Source of the DNA: Deltaproteobacteria bacterium
GTDB lineage: Bacteria; Desulfobacterota; Binatia; UBA9968; JAJDTQ01
Length of the DNA stretch: 32,327 nucleotides
Direction of reading: 5' to 3'
Assembly: GCA_026712905.1 (NCBI GenBank)
Contig: JAPOPM010000043.1
Location: forward strand, 1-32,327
Shown here: one piece after another, positions 6,469 to 14,118 of the stretch
How positions within the stretch are numbered: the first letter of the stretch is position 1
How the letters are laid out: every line of letters starts with the position of its first letter
Notes under the pieces: model-generated
Database searches by the model: none
What the model saw: only the letters and a program-made list of their open reading frames with translations
What the model was told of the DNA's origin: nothing
Program-made: the position numbers and the translations under genes

Positions 6469-8760
6469 TCATTCTCCACCCCGGGGGGCGGCGCCGGGCC
6501 GATCTTCGGTCCGGCGCCGTTCCTGCATGAGCGCCCGCCGGTTGTTGCGCGCATTCTCGAAATCAGGATCGATGGAGAGCGCCCGGTCAAAGCTCGCCAG
6601 GGCCTCGTCGGTCCGGCCCAGGTGGTAGAGCATCGTGCCCACGTTGGAGTGCGCGGCCGGGTCGTCCGGTCGAAGCCCGAGCACTGTCCGGAATGCGTCC
6701 AACGCCTCCTCATAACGCTTGTTCCGCGCGTATTGCACCGCCTGCTTGAGCATGGCCTCGGCGTAGCCCCGATCGGCCGCCGCCGCGCGCGCATAGTGTT
6801 CGGCGGCGTCGGCGTGGCGCCCCAGCCGCGTCGACGCCTTGGCCGCCAGGACCAGCAACGCCGGCACGTGGGGCAGATCCGGCGCGAGTTCGACGGCGCG
6901 CGTCAAGGCGTCGACGGCGGCATCGTAGCGGGAGAGACGGAACAGCACGTCTCCCATGGCCGCGTGAGCCAGAGGAAATTCAGGCCGTACCTTCAGCACC
7001 GTCCGATACCACTCGAGGGCTTCCTCGTAGCGTCCCTGCTTGCGGATGGACTCGGCCAGGTTCTGGGCGGCAGCCGGGTCGTGCGGCTCGATCTCACGGA
7101 CGCGCCGCCAGTGTCGTTCGGCCTCACCGTGACGGCCGAGTCCGCCGAGCGCCACGCCCATGGCCCGGTGCGGGTCGGCCGCGTTGGGCCGTACCCTGCG
7201 CCACCTTTCGGCTGCGGCAAGGCCCTCCTCGTGCCGCCCTTGCCGCCTGAACAGCTCGGCGGTGTTTCCAAGGGCACTCTCGTTGTAGGGCGCCAGCTCC
7301 AAGGCGCGGCGCAGAGGCGCCTCCGCCTCCTCCGGACGATCAAGAACGATCAGCGCCGCGCCGAGCCCGGCGTGGCAGTCGGCGCAGTCGGGATACTGCG
7401 TCACGGCGATGCGCGCGTGCTCCAGCGCCTCCTCCTTGCGCCCGAGCTTGAACAACTCCGCGGCCAGATTTCGGTGAGCATCCCGGGCGCGGTAGTTGTG
7501 GGCGATGATGTGACGGTTGAAAACCAGTTCGTCGCTGAATATGCCGGCATGCCGCCAAGTCCGCGTTCCCAGGAGAAGCAGCACCACGGCGAGGGTCAGG
7601 AGTGCCGCGACCCGCGCCGGGCGCCGGCCCCAGCGCTCCGCAAGCCACGCCACCCACACCCACGCCGCGCCGGCCGCCACCGCCATGAGCCCGATGCCGG
7701 CCAGGTACTGGAAACGGTCGGCAACGAAGGAGAACTGCATGTAGCTGAAGTCCACGAACCCGAGCGTGGGCGACAGGGTGACGGCAAAAAAAGCCGCCCC
7801 GGCCAGCGGTCCGCGTCCGATACGGCCGCGCGCGAACCACAGTGCCGCCGCCAACCCGAGGGCCGCTACGAGGTACAGCCAACCCCCTGGGTCGCCGCCG
7901 TCGATGTGCCAGAGCGGATAGATGACCGGAAGATCCACCGGCCACGCGAGCTTGCCGGCGTAGAACCACAGCGCCCGGGAAGCGATCAGGACCCGCTCCA
8001 CCAGCGAGTAGTCCACGAGATCCTCGGCCCACCTCAAGTGGTAGAAGTAGAGGTCCGCCACGGCAATGAGAAAACCCACCGCGAAAAACGGCGCCACGCG
8101 CAGCAGGTCCTTGCCGGTGGTGCGTCCTTCCCTCCACCACTGGATGATCAGGAGCGCCACCGGCAAGGTGACGACGATGGACTTGCTCAGCATCCCCAGG
8201 GCGAACAGCAGCAGCGCGAGGCCGTAGTCCCAGGGGCGGGACCGTTCCAGGAAACGCAGCCACGCCAGCACCGCCCCCAGGTAGAAGAGCGCGGAGAGCA
8301 CGTCCTTGCGCTCCATGATCCACGCCACCGACTCCACGTGCAGTGGGTGAACGGCGAACACCGCGGCGGCCAGCGCCGCTCCCGGAACCGCCAACCGCCC
8401 GAGGATGCGCCACAGGAACACCGTGTTGGCCGCGTGCAGCACGACGTTGACGATGTGGTAGCCGGCGGGCGCGAGGCCCCAGATCTTGTGTTCCAGCCAG
8501 AACGTCGTGTAGACGAGGGGCCAGTAGTGCGCCTCGCGCTCGATGAGCGACGGCGCGAACCAGATGGTGCGTAGGCCGGACCATTCGAGAACCGCTGGAG
8601 CCTGGGACCAGATGCGGTCGTCCCAGATCAGACCGCCCCAGAGCATCGCCGGCAGGTAGCAGGCCGACGACACGAGAACGAGAGCCGCCGCGACGACGCC
8701 CGCGGCAACCCCTCCCCGCGCTTCCGTGCCGCCGCTCTTCCGCTTCCCCGATCCCTTCAC
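6469..8760 (-). CDS. TMTC-like multi-spanning membrane protein with C-terminal TPR repeats
   Basis: This 763-aa protein has an N-terminal half of about ten membrane helices (residues about 17-400) and nine TPR units (about 425-745). The membrane part resembles GT-C-fold, TMTC-type putative glycosyltransferases. It carries an acidic WDD motif (46-48) in the first extracytoplasmic loop, where GT-C enzymes place their catalytic Asp, and HPLHVESVAWIMERKD (138-153), a hallmark of bacterial membrane-TPR proteins. The TPRs show the usual G-R-x-x-E-A...A-x-x-x-x-P spacing, for example KQGRYEEALEWYRTVLKVRP. It may transfer a sugar to proteins or lipids or scaffold a complex; no partner is visible. I chose the GTG at 8760 (GGGGAG 4 nt upstream); the frame stays open to 9024, but that part is Arg/Ser-rich and overlaps the divergent EamA gene. 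It is read divergently from that exporter. Confidence 0.82.
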   Translation of the reverse strand: MKGSGKRKSGGTEARGGVAAGVVAAALVLVSSACYLPAMLWGGLIWDDRIWSQAPAVLEWSGLRTIWFAPSLIEREAHYWPLVYTTFWLEHKIWGLAPAGYHIVNVVLHAANTVFLWRILGRLAVPGAALAAAVFAVHPLHVESVAWIMERKDVLSALFYLGAVLAWLRFLERSRPWDYGLALLLFALGMLSKSIVVTLPVALLIIQWWREGRTTGKDLLRVAPFFAVGFLIAVADLYFYHLRWAEDLVDYSLVERVLIASRALWFYAGKLAWPVDLPVIYPLWHIDGGDPGGWLYLVAALGLAAALWFARGRIGRGPLAGAAFFAVTLSPTLGFVDFSYMQFSFVADRFQYLAGIGLMAVAAGAAWVWVAWLAERWGRRPARVAALLTLAVVLLLLGTRTWRHAGIFSDELVFNRHIIAHNYRARDAHRNLAAELFKLGRKEEALEHARIAVTQYPDCADCHAGLGAALIVLDRPEEAEAPLRRALELAPYNESALGNTAELFRRQGRHEEGLAAAERWRRVRPNAADPHRAMGVALGGLGRHGEAERHWRRVREIEPHDPAAAQNLAESIRKQGRYEEALEWYRTVLKVRPEFPLAHAAMGDVLFRLSRYDAAVDALTRAVELAPDLPHVPALLVLAAKASTRLGRHADAAEHYARAAAADRGYAEAMLKQAVQYARNKRYEEALDAFRTVLGLRPDDPAAHSNVGTMLYHLGRTDEALASFDRALSIDPDFENARNNRRALMQERRRTEDRPGAAPRGGE

Positions 8761-8808
8761 CGCGCTCCCCCGTACGCCGTCCGTTCCATTCCGGCCGGCG
8801 CCCTTTCG

Positions 8809-8837
8809 TTGACAAGCCGACGGAATCCGACTACCAA
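8809..8837 (+). promoter_or_regulatory. Promoter of the EamA transporter gene
   Basis: TTGACA (8809-8814), 17-bp spacer, TACCAA (8832-8837). A start near 8844 is predicted. A GTG at 8845, in frame with the transporter, lies 7 nt after the -10 box, the same spacing as several apparently leaderless genes in this window. Confidence 0.55.
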
Positions 8838-8934
8838 GGCGTACGTGCCGCCGCGGGCTCCGCCGGTGTCGTGCCCCGGACAGGCGCGTCCCTCGCCGCC
8901 GCGCCCGTTCGCGGCACGGCGAAGAACCCGACCC

Positions 8935-9807
8935 GTGGAAAGTCTGAACATCCCGCTGCTGGCTCTGGGAGCCGCCCTGTGCTTCTCGTCGGGCCAGATC
9001 TGCTCCCGGCTTGGGCTCAACCACGGCACGCCCACGGGTGCCATCTCCTTCTCGCTCTTCACCTCCACCGTCATCCTGTTCGCCGCGCTGGGGCCGCTGA
9101 TCTCCTGGGACGACGCGGCGCCGGCGGGGCTGCTGCTGTTCACCGGAGCGGGCGTGCTGTCGCCCTTCTGCACGCAGATCCTGTTGTTCGTCTCGGCCAA
9201 CAAGGTGGGCATTTCCGTGGCCTCGCCGCTACGCAACACCACACCCCTCTTCGCCGGACTCGTGGCGGTGCTGATCCTGGGGGAAACCGTGACCGTAGCC
9301 ATTGCCAGCGGTACGCTGCTGATCATCCTGGGAGCGAGCCTGCTGGGCATGCGGGATTCCGAGGCAGCCATCCCCTACCAGCGGATCTACCTGCTGTTGC
9401 CGGTCCTGGCCGCGTTTCTGGGCGGCTTTTCGAGCCCCATGCGCAAGCTCGGTTACAGCATGATCGACTCCGTGCCGCTGGCGATCTGCGTGGTGCAGGG
9501 GGGTGCGTTCGTGGCCCTGTTGCTCTACCTGTGGGCCACCGGGAGGCATCGCGAGTTGGTGTTCCGGCGCGAGACGCTCGGATGGTTCGGCCTGTCGGGG
9601 CTCCTCAACAGCGTTGCCGTGTCCCTCAACATGACCGCCCTGGAGATGGGCGACGTCGTCGTGGTCTCGCCCCTCATTTCCACGACCCCTCTCTTCACCG
9701 TCATCCTGAGCACCGTCTTCCTGCGCTCCTTCGAGCGGGTGACGCTCAAGGTCCTGGTGGGGGCGGCTTCCATATGTCTCGGAGGGGTCGTGCTGACGAC
9801 GTTCTAG
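8935..9807 (+). CDS. EamA/DMT-family transporter
   Basis: This 290-aa inner-membrane protein has ten predicted helices arranged as two EamA repeats, the drug/metabolite transporter fold. Most characterised members export amino acids or small metabolites. Repeat 1 opens with LLALGAALCFSSGQI and includes PLRNTTPLFAGLVAVLILGE. Repeat 2 starts near residue 153 and carries the matching VSPLISTTPLFTVILSTVFL. The GTG at 8935 gives the normal family length and places helix 1 at the N-terminus, though no Shine-Dalgarno sequence is present. An in-frame GTG at 8845 would fit a leaderless transcript from the promoter at 8809-8837 and would add 30 Arg/Pro-rich residues. I prefer 8935 on family grounds but cannot exclude 8845. 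It is divergent from the TPR membrane protein. Substrate unknown. Confidence 0.87.
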   Translation: MESLNIPLLALGAALCFSSGQICSRLGLNHGTPTGAISFSLFTSTVILFAALGPLISWDDAAPAGLLLFTGAGVLSPFCTQILLFVSANKVGISVASPLRNTTPLFAGLVAVLILGETVTVAIASGTLLIILGASLLGMRDSEAAIPYQRIYLLLPVLAAFLGGFSSPMRKLGYSMIDSVPLAICVVQGGAFVALLLYLWATGRHRELVFRRETLGWFGLSGLLNSVAVSLNMTALEMGDVVVVSPLISTTPLFTVILSTVFLRSFERVTLKVLVGAASICLGGVVLTTF

Positions 9808-9839
9808 TGTGGTGTCTGCTTAATTCAGGCGTCTCCCAC

Positions 9840-10541
9840 CTATTTGAGCAGCCTTCCGTATCCGGGAAGTGACGCCTTCATGCCCAACCCCTGCAACGCC
9901 TCCCAGATCCACGCCTGGGTGTTGGTGATGACGGGCTTGCCCAAGTCCGCTTCCAGCCGTTCGATGACCGACGACACGCGCCACTTGTTGCACGGCATGT
10001 AGATGCCGTCCACGTTGGGGCATTCCTCCAGGACGGCGGCGGCGAGATCGTAGCCGGTCTCCGGCGGGAGCTCCCAGATCTCGTCGGTGTTGTCGTAGCC
10101 GAGGCCCCGGTTGGCCGCCACCTCGATGTTGTAATGGTCGAGGAAGCGGATGAGGTTCTCGTCCTGGTCGTGGGGAAACGGCGACGCCATCACCACGCGG
10201 TAGACGTCCAGTGCCTTGAAGGCGCGCACCACGGCGGTCAGCACCGTCGAAGCCTTGACCGGCGTGATCTCCCGCACCGAATCCAGCACCAGCCGGTCCG
10301 AGCCCGGACCCCGGTAGGACAGGAACAGCTCGCCCGTGATCATGAGGAAATCCAGGGGATCCCTGGTGAGGTCGCGGACGACGTCGGCGAAGGCCTCCTC
10401 CACCTTGGCGAAGGTCTCGTCCGCGAACGTGGTGACATGGAGCGGCCGGCCCTTTATCTCGATGCCCTCGGGCAGTATGCGGTAGTACTCCTGAACGGTC
10501 GGATCGTCCAGATTGGGCGAGATCAGACCCAAAGTCTTCAT
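9840..10541 (-). CDS. Arylmalonate decarboxylase / maleate isomerase-like protein
   Basis: This 233-aa cytosolic member of the Asp/Glu racemase superfamily is a second, distant relative of the gene at 5595-6320. It keeps the second catalytic cysteine, Cys184, in IYMPCNKWRV (180-189), but has no cysteine in the first loop (ITGELFLSYRG, 68-78). This one-cysteine arrangement is that of arylmalonate decarboxylase, which has a Gly in the first loop, rather than of racemases or maleate isomerase with two. C-terminal TNTQAWIWEALQ and GYGRLL are also typical. The ATG at 10541 has GGAGG 8 nt upstream, so I start there rather than at in-frame ATGs 12 or 69 nt further upstream. An intrinsic terminator lies 70 nt upstream of the start with no intervening gene, suggesting attenuation control. 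It is divergent from the molybdenum hydroxylase subunit. Likely substrate: a substituted dicarboxylic acid, by inference only. Confidence 0.86.
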   Translation of the reverse strand: MKTLGLISPNLDDPTVQEYYRILPEGIEIKGRPLHVTTFADETFAKVEEAFADVVRDLTRDPLDFLMITGELFLSYRGPGSDRLVLDSVREITPVKASTVLTAVVRAFKALDVYRVVMASPFPHDQDENLIRFLDHYNIEVAANRGLGYDNTDEIWELPPETGYDLAAAVLEECPNVDGIYMPCNKWRVSSVIERLEADLGKPVITNTQAWIWEALQGLGMKASLPGYGRLLK

Positions 10542-10610
10542 CAAGTCCTCCATCGAGTGCGCATTGGCCGAACACCCCGCCGCCTCCCTCCCGCGTCTGG
10601 CACCGTCCAC

Positions 10611-10656
10611 AAAAAAACCAGCGCATCCTCCCGGCCAAGCCAGGAAGGGGCTGGTT
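10611..10656 (-). terminator. Intrinsic terminator (attenuator) upstream of the decarboxylase-like gene
   Basis: On the minus strand a 7-bp stem AACCAGC/GCTGGTT (10650-10656 with 10616-10622) continues, after a small internal loop, into a second 6-bp helix of CCTTCC with GGGAGG. A run of seven T follows immediately (10617-10611). No minus-strand gene lies upstream of it before the plus-strand gene at 10886, so it must end a leader RNA or a small RNA rather than an upstream operon. Confidence 0.7.
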
Positions 10657-10744
10657 CGTCTCGGTTCGTGTCAGCCAATCATTTCGTTTGCGTCGCGGGC
10701 CGCTGCGAACAACGTGGTACCCGCGGTGCCATCAGGCTGTAGGA

Positions 10745-10773
10745 CGCCTACCAGAGCCGACTTTCGCTGTCAA
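10745..10773 (-). promoter_or_regulatory. Possible promoter of the attenuator leader
   Basis: Minus strand TTGACA (10768-10773), 17-bp spacer, TAGGCG (10745-10750) preceded by TGG, an extended -10 arrangement. The -35 box is perfect and the -10 box is weak. The predicted start is about 10738, giving a leader of roughly 125 nt up to the terminator T-run. Confidence 0.42.
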
Positions 10774-10832
10774 GAATCGTTTGGGATGCCCGTTGCGCTA
10801 TCGCGGCGGACGCTGGCCTCCCCTCTTCCGGC

Positions 10833-10861
10833 TTGACTTTGGATTCCCCACCCTTTTGAAT
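10833..10861 (+). promoter_or_regulatory. Promoter of the molybdenum hydroxylase large subunit
   Basis: TTGACT (10833-10838), 17-bp spacer, TTGAAT (10856-10861). The predicted start near 10868 leaves an 18-nt leader containing GAGGTG before the ATG at 10886. Confidence 0.5.
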
Positions 10862-10885
10862 CCCTGAGCGGAAACGAGGTGAACC

Positions 10886-13108
10886 ATGGCAAACGGCAGA
10901 ATCGTAGGCGCCCCGGCGACGCGCGACGAGGGCGAGGACAAGGTATCGGGCCGGGCGCGTTACACCGCGGACATGGCGGTCCCGGGGATGCTCTGGTGCA
11001 AGGTACTGCGAAGCCCCATTGCCCACGGACGCATCGTGCGCATCGACGCGGGCAAGGCGCTGGCCGCGCCCGGGGTGCGGGCGGTGGTGATCGGCGCGGA
11101 CCTGTCAGGGGCGCGCATCGGCAAGAAGCTCGTCGACATGCCGCTTCTCGCGGACGGGGTGGTGCGCTACATCGGCGAGAAGGTCGCGGCCGTCGCCGCG
11201 GACAGTGAAGCCGAGGCCGAGGCCGCGACGGCGCTCATCGAGGTCGAGTACGAGGAACTGGAGGCGGTGCTGGATCCGGTGGAAGCCGCGGAGCCGTCCG
11301 CGCCGCTGATCCATCCGGAGGTCGCCACCTACCCCGGCCTGCTTCAACCCATGGACGCACCCAGCAACGTGGCCGTCCGGCTCGAGTGGCGCAAGGGCGA
11401 CGTGGAGGCGGCGTTCCGGGAAGCCGACCTGGTGGTGGAAAACACCTACACCACACCGGCCGTGCACCACGGCTACATCGAACCGCACTGCTGCATCGTG
11501 GAAGCCCAGGGAGACGGCGCGGACGTGTGGGCCTCCACCAAGAGCCTCTTCGCCCTGCGCGACCACATGGCCGGCGCCCTGGGCATCCCGGCCGACAGGA
11601 TCGTCGCCCATCCCGGCTACCTCGGCGGGGACTTCGGCGGCAAGGGCGACGCCAACGACCTCGCCCTCTGCTACGTCCTCTCGAAGAACACCGGGAGGCC
11701 GGTCAAGTACATCATGGACTACACCGAGGAATTGATCGCGGGAAACCCGCGCCACGCTTCGGTGACCACCATCCGAACCGGGGTCAAGAAGAACGGGCTC
11801 ATCGTCGCCCAGCACATGGACCTGCTCTTCGACAGCGGCGCCTACGGCTCGTACCGTCCCCAGGGCTATCTGGTGGGCGCCCACAGCTCCGGCGGCCCCT
11901 ACAAGATCGCCCACTTCCTGCTGGAAGAGCGCTACGTCTACACCAACAAGGTGCCGTGCGGCTACATGCGCGCGCCGGGCCACCCCCAGGGCTTCTTCGC
12001 CAACGAGAGCCAGCTCGACCTGGTGGCGCGCCGGCTGGCCATGGACCCCACGGAACTGCGGCGCATCAACTTCGTGCACGACGGCGACCTCGACCCCACC
12101 GGCATACCCGTGGGGCACATCCAGCCGGACGAGACCCTGGACAGTGCGGTCCGGACGTCCAACTACCACGCGCCCAAGCAACCGAACGTCGGCCGCGGCA
12201 TCGCCCTGGGCCACTGGATGTCCAAGGGCGGCGAATCGTACGTCGACCTCAGGGTGGAAGCCGACGGCGCCGCGACCCTGGGGGCCTCCCTGGTGGACGT
12301 CGGCCCCGGCGCCTACACCATGATGCAGCAGGTGGTGGCCCAGGAGCTGGATCTGCCGTTGGAGCAAGTGCGCTTCGAGAGCATGGACACAACCCGCGTG
12401 GCCAAGGATACCGGCGTGCGCGGCAGCAGCAGCACCCGGGTCCACGGCAACACGGCCTTCGACGCCGCGGACAGGGCCCGCGCCACGCTGCTGGGCATCG
12501 CCGCGGAACGCATGGGCGTGCCCGCCGAGGAGCTCGGGGTCGCCAACGGCGGCATCACGCACCTGCGCTCGGAGCGGCGCATGACCTTCGCCGAGCTGGT
12601 CGAAGCCGCGGGCGGCCCGGTGAACGTCACGGGGCACTACGCCAACCCCGCGGACGGCCCGGAGACCTCCATGGTGGCACAGGTGGCCGAGGTGGAGGTG
12701 GATCCGGAGACGGGCCAGTTCGCCGTGCGCCGGCTCACCACCGCCCACAACACCGGCACCGTGCTGAATCCCCTGGGCCACCAGGGACAGATTGACGGCG
12801 CGGTGGTCATGGGCCTGGGCTTCGCCCGCTGCGAGGACATCGTCACCGACGGCGGCCGGGTGGTCACCGCCAACCTGGGCGACTACAAGCTGCCCAACAT
12901 CAAGGACATCCCGGCGCTGCGCACCGAGGTGACCGAAGCGCCGGTGGGGAGCGGCCCCTACGGCAGCATGAGCATCGGGGAGACCGCGGTCATTCCCACG
13001 GCCGCGGCGGTGGCCAACGCTGTGGAAGACGCCGTGGGCGTGCGCATCACGGACCTCCCGGTGACCGCCGAGAAGGTGTTCGCGGCGCTCCAGGCGAAGC
13101 GCGCGTAG
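10886..13108 (+). CDS. Xanthine dehydrogenase-family molybdopterin-binding (large) subunit
   Basis: This 740-aa catalytic subunit belongs to the xanthine oxidase/aldehyde oxidase/CO-dehydrogenase family of molybdenum hydroxylases, which hydroxylate aldehydes or N-heteroaromatic and aromatic CoA substrates with water-derived oxygen. It binds the Mo-pterin cofactor and receives substrate. Seen in order: the a/b-hammerhead domain (about 10-115), the GGDFGGKGD Mo-pterin loop (about 247-256), GYMRAPGHPQGFF (about 358-370), VDVGPGAYTMMQQVVAQEL, and the C-terminal SIGET with the presumed catalytic Glu699. The active-site CSFR cysteine loop of true CO dehydrogenase is absent, so CO oxidation is unlikely. 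The ATG at 10886 has GAGGTG upstream. No FAD or 2Fe-2S subunit gene adjoins it; such genes lie at 22770-24176 on the other strand. The next gene encodes a ferredoxin fusion that could exchange electrons with it. Confidence 0.93.
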   Translation: MANGRIVGAPATRDEGEDKVSGRARYTADMAVPGMLWCKVLRSPIAHGRIVRIDAGKALAAPGVRAVVIGADLSGARIGKKLVDMPLLADGVVRYIGEKVAAVAADSEAEAEAATALIEVEYEELEAVLDPVEAAEPSAPLIHPEVATYPGLLQPMDAPSNVAVRLEWRKGDVEAAFREADLVVENTYTTPAVHHGYIEPHCCIVEAQGDGADVWASTKSLFALRDHMAGALGIPADRIVAHPGYLGGDFGGKGDANDLALCYVLSKNTGRPVKYIMDYTEELIAGNPRHASVTTIRTGVKKNGLIVAQHMDLLFDSGAYGSYRPQGYLVGAHSSGGPYKIAHFLLEERYVYTNKVPCGYMRAPGHPQGFFANESQLDLVARRLAMDPTELRRINFVHDGDLDPTGIPVGHIQPDETLDSAVRTSNYHAPKQPNVGRGIALGHWMSKGGESYVDLRVEADGAATLGASLVDVGPGAYTMMQQVVAQELDLPLEQVRFESMDTTRVAKDTGVRGSSSTRVHGNTAFDAADRARATLLGIAAERMGVPAEELGVANGGITHLRSERRMTFAELVEAAGGPVNVTGHYANPADGPETSMVAQVAEVEVDPETGQFAVRRLTTAHNTGTVLNPLGHQGQIDGAVVMGLGFARCEDIVTDGGRVVTANLGDYKLPNIKDIPALRTEVTEAPVGSGPYGSMSIGETAVIPTAAAVANAVEDAVGVRITDLPVTAEKVFAALQAKRA

Positions 13109-13112
13109 GGTA

Positions 13113-13135
13113 CGCCGGCGGGCTCGGTGCCGGCG
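13113..13135. other. GC-rich hairpin after the hydroxylase gene
   Basis: A perfect 7-bp stem CGCCGGC/GCCGGCG with a 9-base loop begins 4 nt after the hydroxylase stop codon. No T-run follows on either strand, so termination there is uncertain. Confidence 0.4.
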
Positions 13136-13140
13136 AAACC

Positions 13141-13169
13141 TTGACGCGTCCCGCGGCCGCTGTTATCCC
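13141..13169 (+). promoter_or_regulatory. Promoter of the ferredoxin fusion gene
   Basis: TTGACG (13141-13146), 17-bp spacer, TATCCC (13164-13169). Predicted start near 13176; the leader contains an AGGAGG sequence 11 nt before the ATG at 13250. This suggests separate expression from the hydroxylase upstream. Confidence 0.5.
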
Positions 13170-13249
13170 GAAAGGACGCTTGGCGGCGTGCCTTTACACG
13201 CCTTACAGGGCGCCCGGAACCGGCGGCAACACAGGAGGTCTTCGAGTCC

Positions 13250-14098
13250 ATGGCCACCATGATAACCAGCGAGTGCATCAACTGCGGCGCTTGCGAACCC
13301 GAATGTCCCAACGAAGCCATCACCCAGAACGATGAGATCTACGTCATCGATCCGGTCTTGTGCACCGAGTGTGTCGGCTTCCACGACTACGAAGCGTGCG
13401 CCGCGGTGTGTCCCGTCGACTGCTGCGTAACCGACCCCAACAACGTAGAGCCCGAAGAAGTGCTCATCGGCCGGGCGCGTGAGATTCACGCCGATACCAA
13501 CTTCGGCGACGTCTTCGAATCGCGCTTCCGCCCTGGCGCGGGCACCGCCGCCCCGGCCGCCGAGGGGGCGGCCACCGCGGCAGCGGCCGACGCGCCGCCG
13601 CAGCCCGCGGCGGCCGCGCCGGCAGCCACGCCCCAACCTGCCGGAGCCCCGGCCGCCGTTTACGCCGACACGTCGCAACCCTCGATCGCGGTGCCGGCCC
13701 CGGACGCGTGGCCCGTACCCCTGCACTGCTTCGCGTGCGGCGCCGTCTACGAGGTGGAAACCGGCCGCCTGACCATCGGCAACGTGCTGTTCTGCCCGGA
13801 ATGCTTCAAGTCGATGGTGGTGAAGGACGACCTCAACTACCTGGTGCGCACTACCGTGCAGCAGTTCCACGACCGGTGGAACGCCGACCTCGCGGCGTTT
13901 CTGGAGAGCCGGCAGCGCGAGCTGCAGCAGTTCCAGGAGCGGCGCGCGCGCGAGCTGGCCACGTTCGAGAAGAACCAGAAGAAGCAACTCGACGAATTCG
14001 GCAAGCGCTTGGCCAGGCTCACCGAAGACTACCAGGCCCCGGGCAAGCAGATCCCCAAGCGGGCGCTCCTGAGCTGGCGCTCCAAGGCCGCCGGCTAG
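13250..14098 (+). CDS. YfhL-type 4Fe-4S ferredoxin fused to a zinc ribbon and coiled coil
   Basis: This 282-aa protein has three parts. Residues 1-92 align with YfhL-type two-cluster ferredoxins: CINCGACEPEC (Cys9, 12, 15, 19) and CTECVGFHDYEACAAVC (Cys38, 41, 50, 54), the family's C-x2-C-x8-C-x3-C second cluster, then the usual DPNNVEPEEVL tail. Residues about 96-157 are an Ala/Pro-rich flexible linker. Residues 158-190 hold a CxxC...CxxC zinc ribbon or rubredoxin-like knuckle (Cys160, 163, 182, 185). Residues about 200-262 form a charged coiled coil rich in Gln/Glu/Arg. Ordinary YfhL proteins are about 85 aa, so two thirds of this protein is extra. AGGAGG lies 11 nt before the ATG. It is likely a cytosolic electron carrier tethered to a partner through the coiled coil; the partner is unknown. 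Confidence 0.85.
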   Translation: MATMITSECINCGACEPECPNEAITQNDEIYVIDPVLCTECVGFHDYEACAAVCPVDCCVTDPNNVEPEEVLIGRAREIHADTNFGDVFESRFRPGAGTAAPAAEGAATAAAADAPPQPAAAAPAATPQPAGAPAAVYADTSQPSIAVPAPDAWPVPLHCFACGAVYEVETGRLTIGNVLFCPECFKSMVVKDDLNYLVRTTVQQFHDRWNADLAAFLESRQRELQQFQERRARELATFEKNQKKQLDEFGKRLARLTEDYQAPGKQIPKRALLSWRSKAAG

Positions 14099-14118
14099 CA
14101 TCCGTTCCGCCCTGCAGT

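Larger units (their letters stand above)
10542..10885. other. 344-bp divergent intergenic region holding an attenuator-like leader
   Basis: It separates the decarboxylase-like gene (minus) from the molybdenum hydroxylase gene (plus). Reading the minus strand it holds, in order: a possible promoter (10745-10773), a 17-codon ORF with ATG at 10732 and stop at 10679, two copies of ACGAACC 10 nt apart (10653-10669), and the terminator at 10611-10656. The segment GGCTG (minus strand, 10672-10676) could pair with CAGCC in the terminator's 5' arm (10649-10653), a possible antiterminator. A plus-strand promoter for the hydroxylase lies at 10833-10861. Confidence 0.5.

Noticed and set aside
10722..10731. 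T-box-like core (TGGCACCGCG on the minus strand) upstream of an intrinsic terminator
   Set aside because: No stem I, specifier loop or AG bulge could be found upstream, the distance to the terminator is too long for a classic T-box, and the downstream gene is not an amino-acid or tRNA-synthetase gene. Kept only as a note in the attenuator finding.
11105..12781. Long antisense frame (558 codons) within the molybdenum hydroxylase gene
   Set aside because: The translation is His/Val/Gly-rich low complexity, whereas the sense strand encodes a complete enzyme subunit with all motifs.
10886..13108. Carbon monoxide dehydrogenase large subunit (CoxL)
   Set aside because: The Cys-containing active-site loop of true CoxL is not present (GYMRAPGHPQG instead), so only the general xanthine dehydrogenase family is claimed.
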